NCBI GenBank assembly: GCA_054601695.1
Contig: BAAHQB010000150.1
Span: 410,069-474,068 of the forward strand
DNA length: 64,000 nucleotides
Direction: 5' to 3'
Source of the DNA: Amorphochlora amoebiformis
Taxonomy: Eukaryota; Cercozoa; Chlorarachniophyceae
A program made the position numbers and the translations under genes. The notes below the pieces were generated by a model, which worked only from the letters and a program-made list of their open reading frames with translations, had not been told where the DNA came from and made no database searches. How positions within the stretch are numbered: the first letter of the stretch is position 1; every line of letters starts with the position of its first letter. Shown piece by piece: positions 1-64,000 of the stretch.

Positions 1-3
1 CAA

Positions 4-44
<41 letters not shown>

Positions 45-114
45 TGATGTATGTTGTGTGTTTGTATATATTATATATATATATATATATACATTATTAC
101 TATATGTTGTTTAT

Positions 115-152
<38 letters not shown>

Positions 153-193
153 ACATGTATATATTACATCCATACACAACTATTCATTAACAG

Positions 194-557
194 GAACTTA
201 TCAAGAATTGTCCAGAGGCAGCGAAAGCGTGGGTAGGTAGAGCCATGGCTCGAATGCCAGCTACCGAACATCCAACACATGAAGAGTTCCTTCAGAATTT
301 GTTTGCGAGAGACCAAAACCATTTTTCACAACGGGATCAAAGCACCTTTTCACGGTAAGTGACACTCATATAGCTTGGTATTTGGCTGACTGCTTATCAC
401 GTTTGGTTCTAAAGACAACCTATTCGCTACTCTACATGCGTACATTTATATACATTTATGTACATATGTTAACATATATGTATATATATATATATATATA
501 ATATATATATATAGATATATATTCATATATAAAAATATGTGTAATTATTATACATAA

Positions 558-589
<32 letters not shown>

Positions 590-652
590 ATATATATATG
601 TAAATATATATATATATATGTTTATGTGTGTATATATGTGTATATATATATG

Positions 653-692
<40 letters not shown>

Positions 693-754
693 TATATTTA
701 CATATTTTTTCTGTAAGTATAATATATATATACACATATCTTATTACATACATA

Positions 755-788
<34 letters not shown>

Positions 789-865
789 CGTGCGTGTTTT
801 TATTCAGCGCGATAAGGGAGGCCGTGAAGGATTTCTCCACCGCTGTGCGAAGCCACTTGCGATAG
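194..865 (+). CDS. 3' end of an unrecognised protein-coding gene (last two exons)
   Basis: Two exons join in frame. Exon 194-354 follows acceptor TTAACAG and ends at donor G|GTAAGT. Exon 808-865 follows TTTATTCAG and ends in TAG. The split codon (CG + C) restores Arg. Together they encode the last 72 residues of a protein, starting [13 protein letters not shown] and ending [10 protein letters not shown]. The stretch is rich in charged residues and helix formers, with no membrane segment and no motif I recognise. The 453-bp intron (355-807) is almost wholly (TA)n with some TATATG. The 5' part of the gene lies outside the window. Splice sites and the shared frame make coding likely; the function is unknown. 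Confidence 0.72.
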
Positions 866-1522
866 CAAAAGCGAACTCTACTTAGCCCCATTATTAGGTA
901 TTAAATTACGAGTCATAAGATACTCTTAAGTTACTCTATGTCGGTGTTTTTCATTTTGCGCAGTGGACAGTTGGCTCCCTAGGCTCTATGTATACTAGAT
1001 ATAGCTAGTACACACCGGTTAGCCTGTACGTAGAGAATCTTATCATCTAGTCATAGGATCCTTATTTGGATTAGTAGTTATAGATCTAGACATAGTAAGA
1101 CAAATAAATTGAAATAATGTATGTACTGCTGTTCAGACTTGATACCGTAGGCTCTGTGCTAGTATAATATGTTCACAAATACTAGCTAGCAATACTAGTG
1201 CCTATTTTGTGCCATGGCTGCACCTACTAGATTTACCATGTTAACTAGTAGCTGTAATATTAGTATCTGGAATACCTAGAATTAAACTGTCAAAAAAGCG
1301 ACGTTCAGTTTATATTCCGCATCAGTAATTAACTTGGTACATTAACCAGCCAAAACATTGCAATAGTTTAAGCTACCGCTAGAACCGCGGGCACAAGATG
1401 AGCTGTGACACATTTCACAATATTGAGCAGGATCCGGTCTTCATTGGGTATAATCCACGACATGTACACATCTCTGCCGTATGTGCACATATATATTATT
1501 TAATATACATATCTATTTAACA

Positions 1523-1558
<36 letters not shown>

Positions 1559-1636
1559 TTAGTACACATAAATATCTACATATATATATATATATTTATA
1601 TCTTTACATGTATAAAAAAAAAATACCTATACATGC

Positions 1637-1679
<43 letters not shown>

Positions 1680-1738
1680 TATATTTTATATATATGTATA
1701 TTCTATAATATAAATATACACATACACATATATCACAT

Positions 1739-1807
<69 letters not shown>

Positions 1808-1853
1808 ATACATACATATACACATACATACAAGTGTGTGCACATAATATGTG

Positions 1854-1906
<53 letters not shown>

Positions 1907-1929
1907 ACACGTAACGTATGCACATGAGA

Positions 1930-1964
<35 letters not shown>

Positions 1965-1971
1965 AAATTGT

Positions 1972-2021
<50 letters not shown>

Positions 2022-2052
2022 TATAAAGATGTATAATATTTATCATTAAATA

Positions 2053-2090
<38 letters not shown>

Positions 2091-2543
2091 GCATAATATG
2101 AATTTGTATTAAATGCAAGTATCAAAATATAATATATATATATATAGATACATATATATATATATATATATATACAAACATATACATACTATGTATGTAT
2201 ATATATTATATATATTATATATATACATATATATATACATATATACATATGTATATATATGTACATACACATACATGTACATATATATATATATATATAT
2301 AATACATCTACACATACATGTAAATACCTACATACATATGAACACAAACACACAATGTATATATATATATATATATATATAGCATATTATGTACAAACAT
2401 ACTTATTATATATATATATATATATATATATATTTAAAAAGATATCTATACATAATATATATACATATACATATAAATACATAAAAATATATATATATAT
2501 ATATACATGTACATATAAAATCCAAACACAAAAGTCCACACAT
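866..2543. other. Spacer between convergent genes: unique DNA then AT repeats
   Basis: From 866 to about 1490 the DNA is non-repetitive, AT-rich and full of CTAG-type tetramers, with no convincing exon. It is probably the 3' flank of the first gene. From 1490 to 2540 it is (TA)n, (CA)n and TATATG repeats. Open frames there encode only Tyr-Ile-His strings. Confidence 0.7.
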
Positions 2544-15957
<13,414 letters not shown>

Positions 15958-16752
15958 GGCTCTTAACACTCCTTAGCAACCCTTTAACTAGTCAAATATA
16001 AAAAAATCATTAATTTTTGACGATTTTGAGAATTCCATCGAGAAAAGCGAGTTTTTTCTCGGTTTTGTTCGCTCAGGAGTAGATATGAATATATCCAGAA
16101 GCAGTGGTAGTCCATGCCTCTCCTGACATCCACCCGCGAGCCCTTCCGGGCGAATCGTGGGCGCGAGTCATGGTGACCACGCATGTATATGTAATATGTA
16201 CAATGTCAACATACATATGTCCGCGTCCCGCAGACGACATGCACACAGTTGACATGCTCTCGGTCCATATGCGTATCTCCGCAAGATGTAGACCGTGGGA
16301 GCATACTAATCATGAGCGTCAAGAGCATATTATTCCTGGCCATTTAACATACACTTGCGTGTAAACATGTAGATGAGGATTGCGGTGAAGATATGTGTTC
16401 AGTTCTCGTGGAAAAAAGCGGGAAGACATGTGCTTAGTCCTTATGGAAAAGTACAAAAGGGGGGTTCGAATGTATAAAAAACTAGCTGCAGATGTGGGCG
16501 CGTTGTCAGCATTTCGACTTAACCACCCCACCATGGTCTAAAAAGCGAAATACTTCCTAGATTTTGGGTTATCGAAACAACACGCTCTCGCTACCTTCGT
16601 GGAGAAGATCAATGAGATTCGCACGGTGTGTTTCCCCCCGCTCGTCCAGCAATGAAGATATCTCGGAAGCCGCGTGGGATGATTTTTTTAAAAATGTGAC
16701 ATTCGGGAGTGACCGACTTTGCTAACACGTGTCCTGATTAGAGGTTTCGAGA
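15958..16752. promoter_or_regulatory. Divergent spacer between ITPK and the LRMDA-like gene
   Basis: About 800 bp of unique, moderately GC-rich DNA lie between the ITPK ATG (- strand) and the first candidate ATG of the LRR gene (+ strand). It should hold both promoters and possibly 5' UTR exons. A short open stretch at about 16560-16630 could be an upstream exon of the LRR gene. I see no certain core-promoter motif. Confidence 0.45.
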
Positions 16753-21230
<4,478 letters not shown>

Positions 21231-22284
21231 TCATGTTAGTTGCGATCTGCTCCTGTGACGACTAATTTGAGCTGACCCGTGCTGTGATTTGGTATCAAAA
21301 CCCATATGCATCGACGTGGACTCAGTATGAAAAAGGGACGGAGACAAGGTTAATGTCGATAGATTGCGGTTATCGGTCGAATCCTGGTGGCTATATCCAG
21401 AAATGCTCCTAAACCTTTTCTTGGAATGCTTCATTTCCTGTCCCCCGGCCTTCTTATCAGAACCTATACATGTGGTAAATACGTCCATACGCTTGACTGG
21501 TGACGATCTCCTCTTCCCCACAAGTGACACCCTCTCCACTGAGGGAGCAGGAATATGGTTAGAGAGTCGGCTTCTCTTGTTTGCCGATGATTCCCTGCAA
21601 CTTATGTCCCGCTTTCGTTGGCCACGTTGAAGATGGACTGACTCCCACCGGCACCCGAAGTAGAAGCCCCCCCTCATGGTGTTAACAACCGCCTCCTCGA
21701 ACTCCTTGAACCGATTCTGCACCATGCTGGCGCACTCTAGATTCACTGGATTCCCTAGATCAGGCTTGAGGAAGAGCAGCTGGATCTCTCGTACAACCGT
21801 ATTGATGGTGTACACTGGCTTCCATTCCCTGCGCAATATTTTAAGAGCCACTGCCCCATTTTCCACACGGATGTTAGGATGGAAGATCCTGGTCGTGCAC
21901 CGTACCGACGGGGGAGAGAAGGGATACGTCTCGCCTACAGTAAATTGGAACACGAATGCTCCACCTTTGTACGGACCTGTCGACGGCATGACGGTGCAGG
22001 CAAACTCTAAGTTCGAATCTTTTTGGAACTGAATCCTGAGGGAACGAATGGTTAGCTTTTTGTCGAGAATATAGAATTTGGGGCACCTGGCATGCACGTT
22101 ATCCACGCGTGCCCGGTTGAAGGTTAATTCTTCTATGTCTGAGTGTCGCACAAGGTCAGACATTCAACAAAGAGAGTGCACCACTCCCACGAAAACCTTT
22201 TTGTAGCCGAAGTTCCGCCTGTGAGAGCCTCCTTTCAGCCTTTTTCTCCCGCTGGAACTCCCGCAGGCGTCGAAAGAGAGCCAT
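21231..22284 (-). CDS. UBC12/UBE2M-like E2 with Ala at the catalytic Cys position
   Basis: Three exons: 22284-22197, 22138-22087 and 22035-21231. Introns of 58 and 51 bp have CTGAC/CTAAC branch points and CTCAG acceptors. The 51-bp intron is in frame, so an unspliced reading hides it. The spliced protein is about 314 residues. MALFRRLREFQREKK and LSQAELRLQKDIEEL match the UBC12 N-terminal arm and helix 1. Then come YPFSPPSVRC, FHPNI, LRREWKPVYTINTVV and the UBC12-type end MRGGF. The catalytic motif usually read as NVCLNIL is NGAVALKIL: codon GCT at 21848-21846 is Ala110, aligning with the active-site Cys (111 in human UBE2M). HPN is intact. About 130 extra C-terminal residues are basic/Ser-rich (NKRSRL, KRRSSPVKR, KHSKKRFRS), perhaps nuclear-targeting. 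A possible 60-bp in-frame intron (21654-21595) would remove 20 residues. It probably acts as a non-catalytic E2-like scaffold in NEDD8/ubiquitin conjugation (inference). Confidence 0.88.
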
Positions 22285-22441
22285 GCCCGGGGAAGCACCC
22301 GATGTCGAGACAACTGGAGATCGAAAGAGATCTTGGTTTCCCAGGATTCCAATGCCCGATACTAACGGGGAAAGTAACGGGATTTTAACAATTCTTCGCG
22401 ATTGATGTCCGTCGGCCGATGTGCCAACGTGTAAAAAGGGC
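22285..22441. promoter_or_regulatory. Short bidirectional promoter region
   Basis: Only 157 bp separate the ATG of the E2-like gene (- strand, 22284) from that of the SLC49-like transporter (+ strand, 22442). Any promoter elements for both must lie here or within the first exons. The region is GC-richer than the surroundings and free of microsatellites. I see no clear TATA box. Confidence 0.55.
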
Positions 22442-23811
22442 ATGACTGATAGAAAAGACGCCAGTCTCCCGAGATGTATGGGCCATAAATCGAATGACCG
22501 AGGCTCGGAATCGAAGGCAGACAAGGCAGGGACGAAGCCTAGACCTTCCTACTGGAAGAATCGCTGGGTGATGTTACTTCTTTATGGTGCCTTGACAATC
22601 AGCGACCACATATTCTGGGTGTCTTTCTGGCCCATCACATCCCGCGGGAAGGAGTTCTTTGGCGTTAGTGACACGCTGGTCTTCATGCTCTCGATGATCT
22701 ACATCATAGTCTTCATTGTCTTCGCTCCGATAGCCGGTCAAGTAGTCGACCACTTGGGCCTGCGTTACGGTGTTCTCTCTGCGGCCTTGTTCAACTTTTT
22801 TGGCTGTTTGGTCAAGGTTATACCAGCTCCCTTCTCCCTAGGGGGAAAATCGGGCTACGTGTTTACCTTCCTCGGACATATCCTCGGCGGAGTTGCACAC
22901 TCGTTCATACTTATTCTGCCGGCCACCCTCGCACAGAACTGGTGAGTAAGATTCAAGAACTTTCGACAAGCGTAAAATGCTTTTTCTTTCAGGTTTGACT
23001 CCAAGACACGTGTACTAGCCCAGGGGCTCTGCTCTACTCTAAGTCAGATTGGGATTACTACCGGGTGCGGATGATACTTTAGACCATCGCGTTGTTACAC
23101 AATAAACCATTCCATATCTTGCCCTCAGGGTCTTCCTAGCGCCAGCCATAGGCTACTCCAAGGGAAGAATTGCCTTATTGCTTCTATTGCAGTTCCTGGG
23201 GTCCATAGCAATCCTGATAATCGAACTCATCTTCTTCGTCGGCGAGGCACCCGTCCCACCGTCATCTTCCATTCAGCGCTCTGCCAATCCTCCCCTTCCT
23301 TTCCCTCAGTATCTTTCCCTCAGAAGGCTGCGCAATACCCTCTTTACGCTCCTTCGAATCCCGGGTTGAGACCTTTTAAACTAACCTCACCTTGACCCCA
23401 ACCCTCACATTCCAACCTTATCATACAGGCTTCTTTGGAACCAGCTTAGCCTTCGGTGTTGCCAAGGGGGCCTACTATGCCATCTGGGTGGTTCTTAGCC
23501 TCCGGGACCGTATGTACGACTCTGAGTCGCACTCGGCCAACGTGTTGCTTATCTATCTATTCGTCGGGGTTTTAGGAACAGTCGTGTGGTGCAGCATTAT
23601 CGACCGCACGGTTCTGAACCATCGGAGCGTGAATATCCTCATCTACTGCGGGTTTACGGTATCTCTGCTCCTCTTCTGCGCCTCGCTGCTTATGGACAAC
23701 TTCGCTTTGGTCGGCGTGAGCGGAGCTTTCATGGGTTTTTTTGGTTCGGCTGTTTCGCCCTGCAGGTTGATTGAGTTCTGCAATTTGCAAAATAAATGTA
23801 TGTGTACATGC

Positions 23812-23887
<76 letters not shown>

Positions 23888-24310
23888 CACACATATATAT
23901 ATATATGTATATATTTACACATGTATATGACTATATATGTACATTTATCTGCGTATAACGAATAATTATTATCACTTTGATTATAACATTACATGAATTA
24001 TACCCAAGAATACAACCAAAACCAAGCCATCCTCAACCATTCCCTTCTCCTATAGTATCGACCTGCTAGTGGAAAACACATTTCCTGGGCCCCTGGCGCT
24101 GACCTCAGCGACGGCGCTGGTGATTTTCCAGGTCTGCAGTCTCGTATTTATCTGGGTAAATTTTGAGATGACCGCTGTTCAGAAGTACGCACCAGGTTAT
24201 AGCACAGACACAAATGCATGTTCTTTCCTATTTTCGATCCTTCTCGTTCTCGTTGGTTGTTTTATCTTCGTTTCACTTTCTAACCTCGCTTTTCGATTCT
24301 CTACGTTCTC

Positions 24311-24371
<61 letters not shown>

Positions 24372-24394
24372 GTATATAATATATGATATGTATG

Positions 24395-24429
<35 letters not shown>

Positions 24430-24434
24430 ATATA

Positions 24435-24508
<74 letters not shown>

Positions 24509-24516
24509 TACATATA

Positions 24517-24547
<31 letters not shown>

Positions 24548-24588
24548 GTGTGTGGATCTAGTGTATGTAAATATAGTAACACGTATAC

Positions 24589-24630
<42 letters not shown>

Positions 24631-24649
24631 AAATATATATACTGTACCC

Positions 24650-24700
<51 letters not shown>

Positions 24701-24797
24701 AATATATAATATATATATATATATATATATACATATGTATACATATACATCTATAAAAAAAATGTATACATATACCTATACATATGTGTATATAGGT

Positions 24798-24853
<56 letters not shown>

Positions 24854-25139
24854 CATTCCGAAGTATTATACACCCATAAATATATTTAAACTTCCTGTAA
24901 TATATTTGAAACTCTCCGTAAGAACCTGATAAATATATACGCACTATCCACAGGCATCTTCTTGTCCATTGCTGCTGCTTTCAGCGTGCCTCTTCTTACT
25001 GGGTCTGAGAACTCACATCTAAGGCGCAGGGATTACGAGGCTAGAACGGGGAATGTTACCAACCCGCAAGCAGGTATGCAAACATGTATGTATGTATGTA
25101 TGTATATATGTGTGTATATGTATGTATATACATCCACAA

Positions 25140-25170
<31 letters not shown>

Positions 25171-25192
25171 TCCACATGTTTATATTTTATAT

Positions 25193-25235
<43 letters not shown>

Positions 25236-25275
25236 CATATAAATATATATTCTAAATATATTATATGTCTGTATA

Positions 25276-25355
<80 letters not shown>

Positions 25356-25794
25356 TACCTACATCTTTAAATACATCTTTATTCTACCTACATCTTTAAA
25401 TTTCGATATATCTGTATATATATATATGTATATATGTATATATAATATAATATAATCTTTAGAACAAATATGTAACAACCCATAAATGGTAATAACATTG
25501 CAATATAATACAAAACGTAACACAGCAATGTATAATCATATAAAAGAACACACTACAATATAATGCAATGCGCAACACTATACATAGAAAGTAATATAGT
25601 ATCATAACACATACACATCTCACAATATCTGCACACTCGCAGCTGGCCAGGCTCCAATACACGGGATAGCGGCCAACGGAGCAGCATGCACCCACTTCTT
25701 CATCATTAACAAGGAAGGCATCGCCAAGACAGAACAACCAGAAGAAAAGGAGTCAGAGACCCAGACTTGTGAGGTGCTTGCATCCCGAGGGTGA
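22442..25794 (+). CDS. SLC49/FLVCR-like MFS transporter, seven exons
   Basis: Exons: 22442-22941, 22993-23064, 23129-23364, 23429-23765, 24056-24195, 24954-25073 and 25643-25794 (TGA). The phases chain, giving about 518 residues. A Lys/Asp-rich cytosolic N-terminus precedes [20 protein letters not shown], the start of TM1, as in FLVCR proteins. An MFS loop 2-3-like [13 protein letters not shown] follows, then [18 protein letters not shown] and [14 protein letters not shown], matching the SLC49 segment after TM4. About 12 hydrophobic segments are visible. The linker between the halves is Ser/Pro-rich (23250-23300) and the C-terminus is acidic ([12 protein letters not shown]). The first GTG-initiated reading (22421) is rejected in favour of ATG at 22442. 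SLC49 members move heme, choline or related small molecules across membranes; the substrate here cannot be told. Introns 4-6 are (TA)n-filled, whereas introns 1-3 are 51-64 bp. Confidence 0.87.
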
Positions 25795-26598
25795 GCGCGC
25801 CCTATTCATATGTGTATCTGTAGAAGGTTCACGACGTCGTCAGTCCAGTTACTCGACCAGTTATAAGCTAGTCGCTCTAATTAAGCTCTAGAGCTAGTCA
25901 AGTTCGAACATGTCTGTAAAATTTCAACATCAGGATCTTGTCTATAAATTATATCAATTCCTCAAAAAAATGTTGTTTTAATCTTTCTAGTTTTTATACT
26001 TTCCTCAAAAAAATGTTGTTTTAATCTTTCTAGTTTTTATACTAACATGATTTATAATACAAAGTCTAGCCTATGATCTACCATAATCTAGATAATATTA
26101 GTAATACGCCCGTATATCGTAAAATTTAATATTTCTCATGATATAGGATATGTAGTAGTTGTAATAATCGCTGTTCAATAGGCTGGATCTAGTAGATAGA
26201 GAGCATTAGAACATTCGCCTCAGCTAGACTCAAATCGATATCCGATGGAGCATATGACTAGTATGATAACGTGTTGTTAAACTGGCATTACGTTTAGTAG
26301 CAGTCTAAAATTTCTACAGTTTGGGAAACGTCTTGTTTGCTTCGTAAATGAGGCCTTGGAAGCTCATACCGGTCCCACGCTTCTTCTCGTCTAAAGAAAT
26401 GCAATGTTGTATTTCTTTACTAGACTAAATTGTAAACAAATTACTACACTATAAATCACAAAACATATTATTGTATCGATTTCTTGAACATGTATTGTAT
26501 ATTACGTATATAACGTGCAATATCATGGCCATGATGTACATACGTGTTTATGTATACGACACATACACATATCTATACATAGATATATATGTATATTA

Positions 26599-26638
<40 letters not shown>

Positions 26639-26932
26639 TATTTATAAATACAAACATATAAATACGAGTACATATATATATATATATGTATGTAAATTTA
26701 TACACATATATATATATATATGTATATATAGATATGAACATGTATATATATGTATATTATTTATATATATATATATCTATAATATATGTGTTTATAGATA
26801 TATATATGTATCATCATATTATATAATATATATATATATATGTGTTTATATATATATATATATGTATCATCATATTATATATTATATATATACATATATC
26901 TATATATTATACATATATATATATATATATAT

Positions 26933-26986
<54 letters not shown>

Positions 26987-27044
26987 ACATAGATGCATAT
27001 CGATGTACATTCTGAATAATCTGTGCATATTTGTTTAGCACAGA

Positions 27045-27084
<40 letters not shown>

Positions 27085-27100
27085 CATATGTATATATGTA

Positions 27101-27136
<36 letters not shown>

Positions 27137-27207
27137 GTATATATATGTATATATTCATATGTATATTTTACTTAAAATATACTATATATATATACATATC
27201 CATACGC

Positions 27208-27239
<32 letters not shown>

Positions 27240-27291
27240 GTGTTTTATACACACATACACATGTACACATTCGCAAATTATATAAAACATG

Positions 27292-27330
<39 letters not shown>

Positions 27331-27344
27331 GAACATATATATAT

Positions 27345-27392
<48 letters not shown>

Positions 27393-27428
27393 GCACATAT
27401 ATGTATATATATATATATGTATCTTTTT

Positions 27429-27459
<31 letters not shown>

Positions 27460-27712
27460 CATATATATATACATGTGCATTCGCACATTTATATGAACAC
27501 AAATACATAATACATACACACATATGTATAACAAATATTTCTACATATGTATCCATCTATATATATATTTATTCATATATACATATATGTATATATATAT
27601 ATATGTATATATATCAGCAAAAATACATACATTACACATGCACACACACACACAAAAAACACAAACACGCACATACACACATAACACATATTCAACTCAC
27701 ACCCAGACATTT
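25795..27712. other. Convergent spacer between transporter and tricorn genes
   Basis: 25795-26520 is unique AT-rich DNA with a direct repeat of about 43 bp (CCTCAAAAAAATGTTGTTTT at 25952 and 25995). 26570-27710 is (TA)n, TATATG and (CA)n. No exon is seen. Confidence 0.65.
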
Positions 27713-63666
<35,954 letters not shown>

Positions 63667-63678
63667 ATATAATTGCTC

Positions 63679-63681
63679 CTT

Positions 63682-63764
<83 letters not shown>

Positions 63765-63841
63765 TGCATATGTACTATATTTACATGTGTCTCAAACGTG
63801 CCATCTTAAATTTCTCCTTTGAAAAATGTGTAGCTGTTTCC

Positions 63842-63884
<43 letters not shown>

Positions 63885-63921
63885 GCATGTATGTGTATGT
63901 AAATATATATATACATACATG

Positions 63922-63967
<46 letters not shown>

Positions 63968-64000
63968 TATGTGTATATAAATATATAAACATATATATGT
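63679..64000. other. Window end: AT repeats and one short exon-like block
   Basis: A unique block at 63790-63846 is, on the - strand, AAAGGAGAAATTTAAGATGG, resembling the start of exon 63678-63602 (AAAGGAGCAATTATATATGA). It is either an upstream exon or a degenerate copy. The rest is (TA)n. Confidence 0.45.

Noticed and set aside
16073-16364. Open frames of 60-86 codons on both strands between ITPK and LRMDA-like genes
   Set aside because: No family motif and overlapping frames on both strands. More likely promoter or 5' UTR.
22421-22441. GTG start for the SLC49-like transporter
   Set aside because: Eukaryotic initiation at GTG is unlikely. The first ATG is at 22442, and it gives a normal cytosolic N-terminus.

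Overview
The window is nuclear DNA of a eukaryote, probably a protist. The genes are cut into many short exons by canonical GT-AG introns. The introns are mostly (TA)n, with smaller amounts of (GA)n, (CT)n, (CA)n and interstitial TTAGGG arrays. I cannot name the species. TTAGGG is the likely telomere motif, but the arrays here are internal because they sit between exons of the same genes. Almost every long open frame in the repeat tracts (Tyr/Ile, Ser/Leu or Thr/His strings) is translated microsatellite. The real genes had to be assembled exon by exon from splice sites, intron phase and family motifs.

Six genes are supported, on strictly alternating strands. (1) + strand, 194-865: the last two exons of an unrecognised gene. 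(2) - strand, 15957-2544: a complete 14-exon inositol-tetrakisphosphate 1-kinase (ITPK-like, ATP-grasp fold) spread over 13.4 kb. (3) + strand, about 16753-19328: an LRMDA/C10orf11-like leucine-rich-repeat protein. (4) - strand, 22284-21231: a UBC12/UBE2M-like E2 in which the catalytic cysteine is replaced by alanine. (5) + strand, 22442-25794: a seven-exon SLC49/FLVCR-like MFS transporter whose ATG is only 157 bp from that of the E2 gene. (6) - strand, about 63666-27713: a very long gene (about 36 kb, at least 44 recognised exons) for a tricorn-type protease. It has a beta-propeller, acidic linkers, a C1 domain with the Ser-His pair, a PDZ domain and an S41-type C2 domain with the nucleophile Ser and the charge-relay Glu.

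Layout: 0-0.9 kb gene 1; 2.5-16 kb ITPK; 16.7-19.3 kb LRMDA-like; 21.2-22.3 kb E2; 22.4-25.8 kb transporter; 27.7-63.7 kb tricorn protease. Short unique intergenic spacers lie at 0.9-1.5, 20.8-21.2 and 25.8-26.5 kb. The genes look functionally unrelated (inositol phosphate signalling, endosomal recycling, NEDD8/ubiquitin-like conjugation, membrane transport, peptide degradation).

Three features stand out. First, an intron-rich eukaryotic tricorn protease with an apparently intact catalytic tetrad. Second, a UBC12-like pseudo-E2. Third, a recurrent genome-dynamic pattern: pieces of exon edges are copied one to six times into the adjoining intron, each copy separated by fresh (TA)n. In addition, TTAGGG arrays carry a conserved passenger element of about 70 bp, and many splice sites are formed by the simple repeats themselves.
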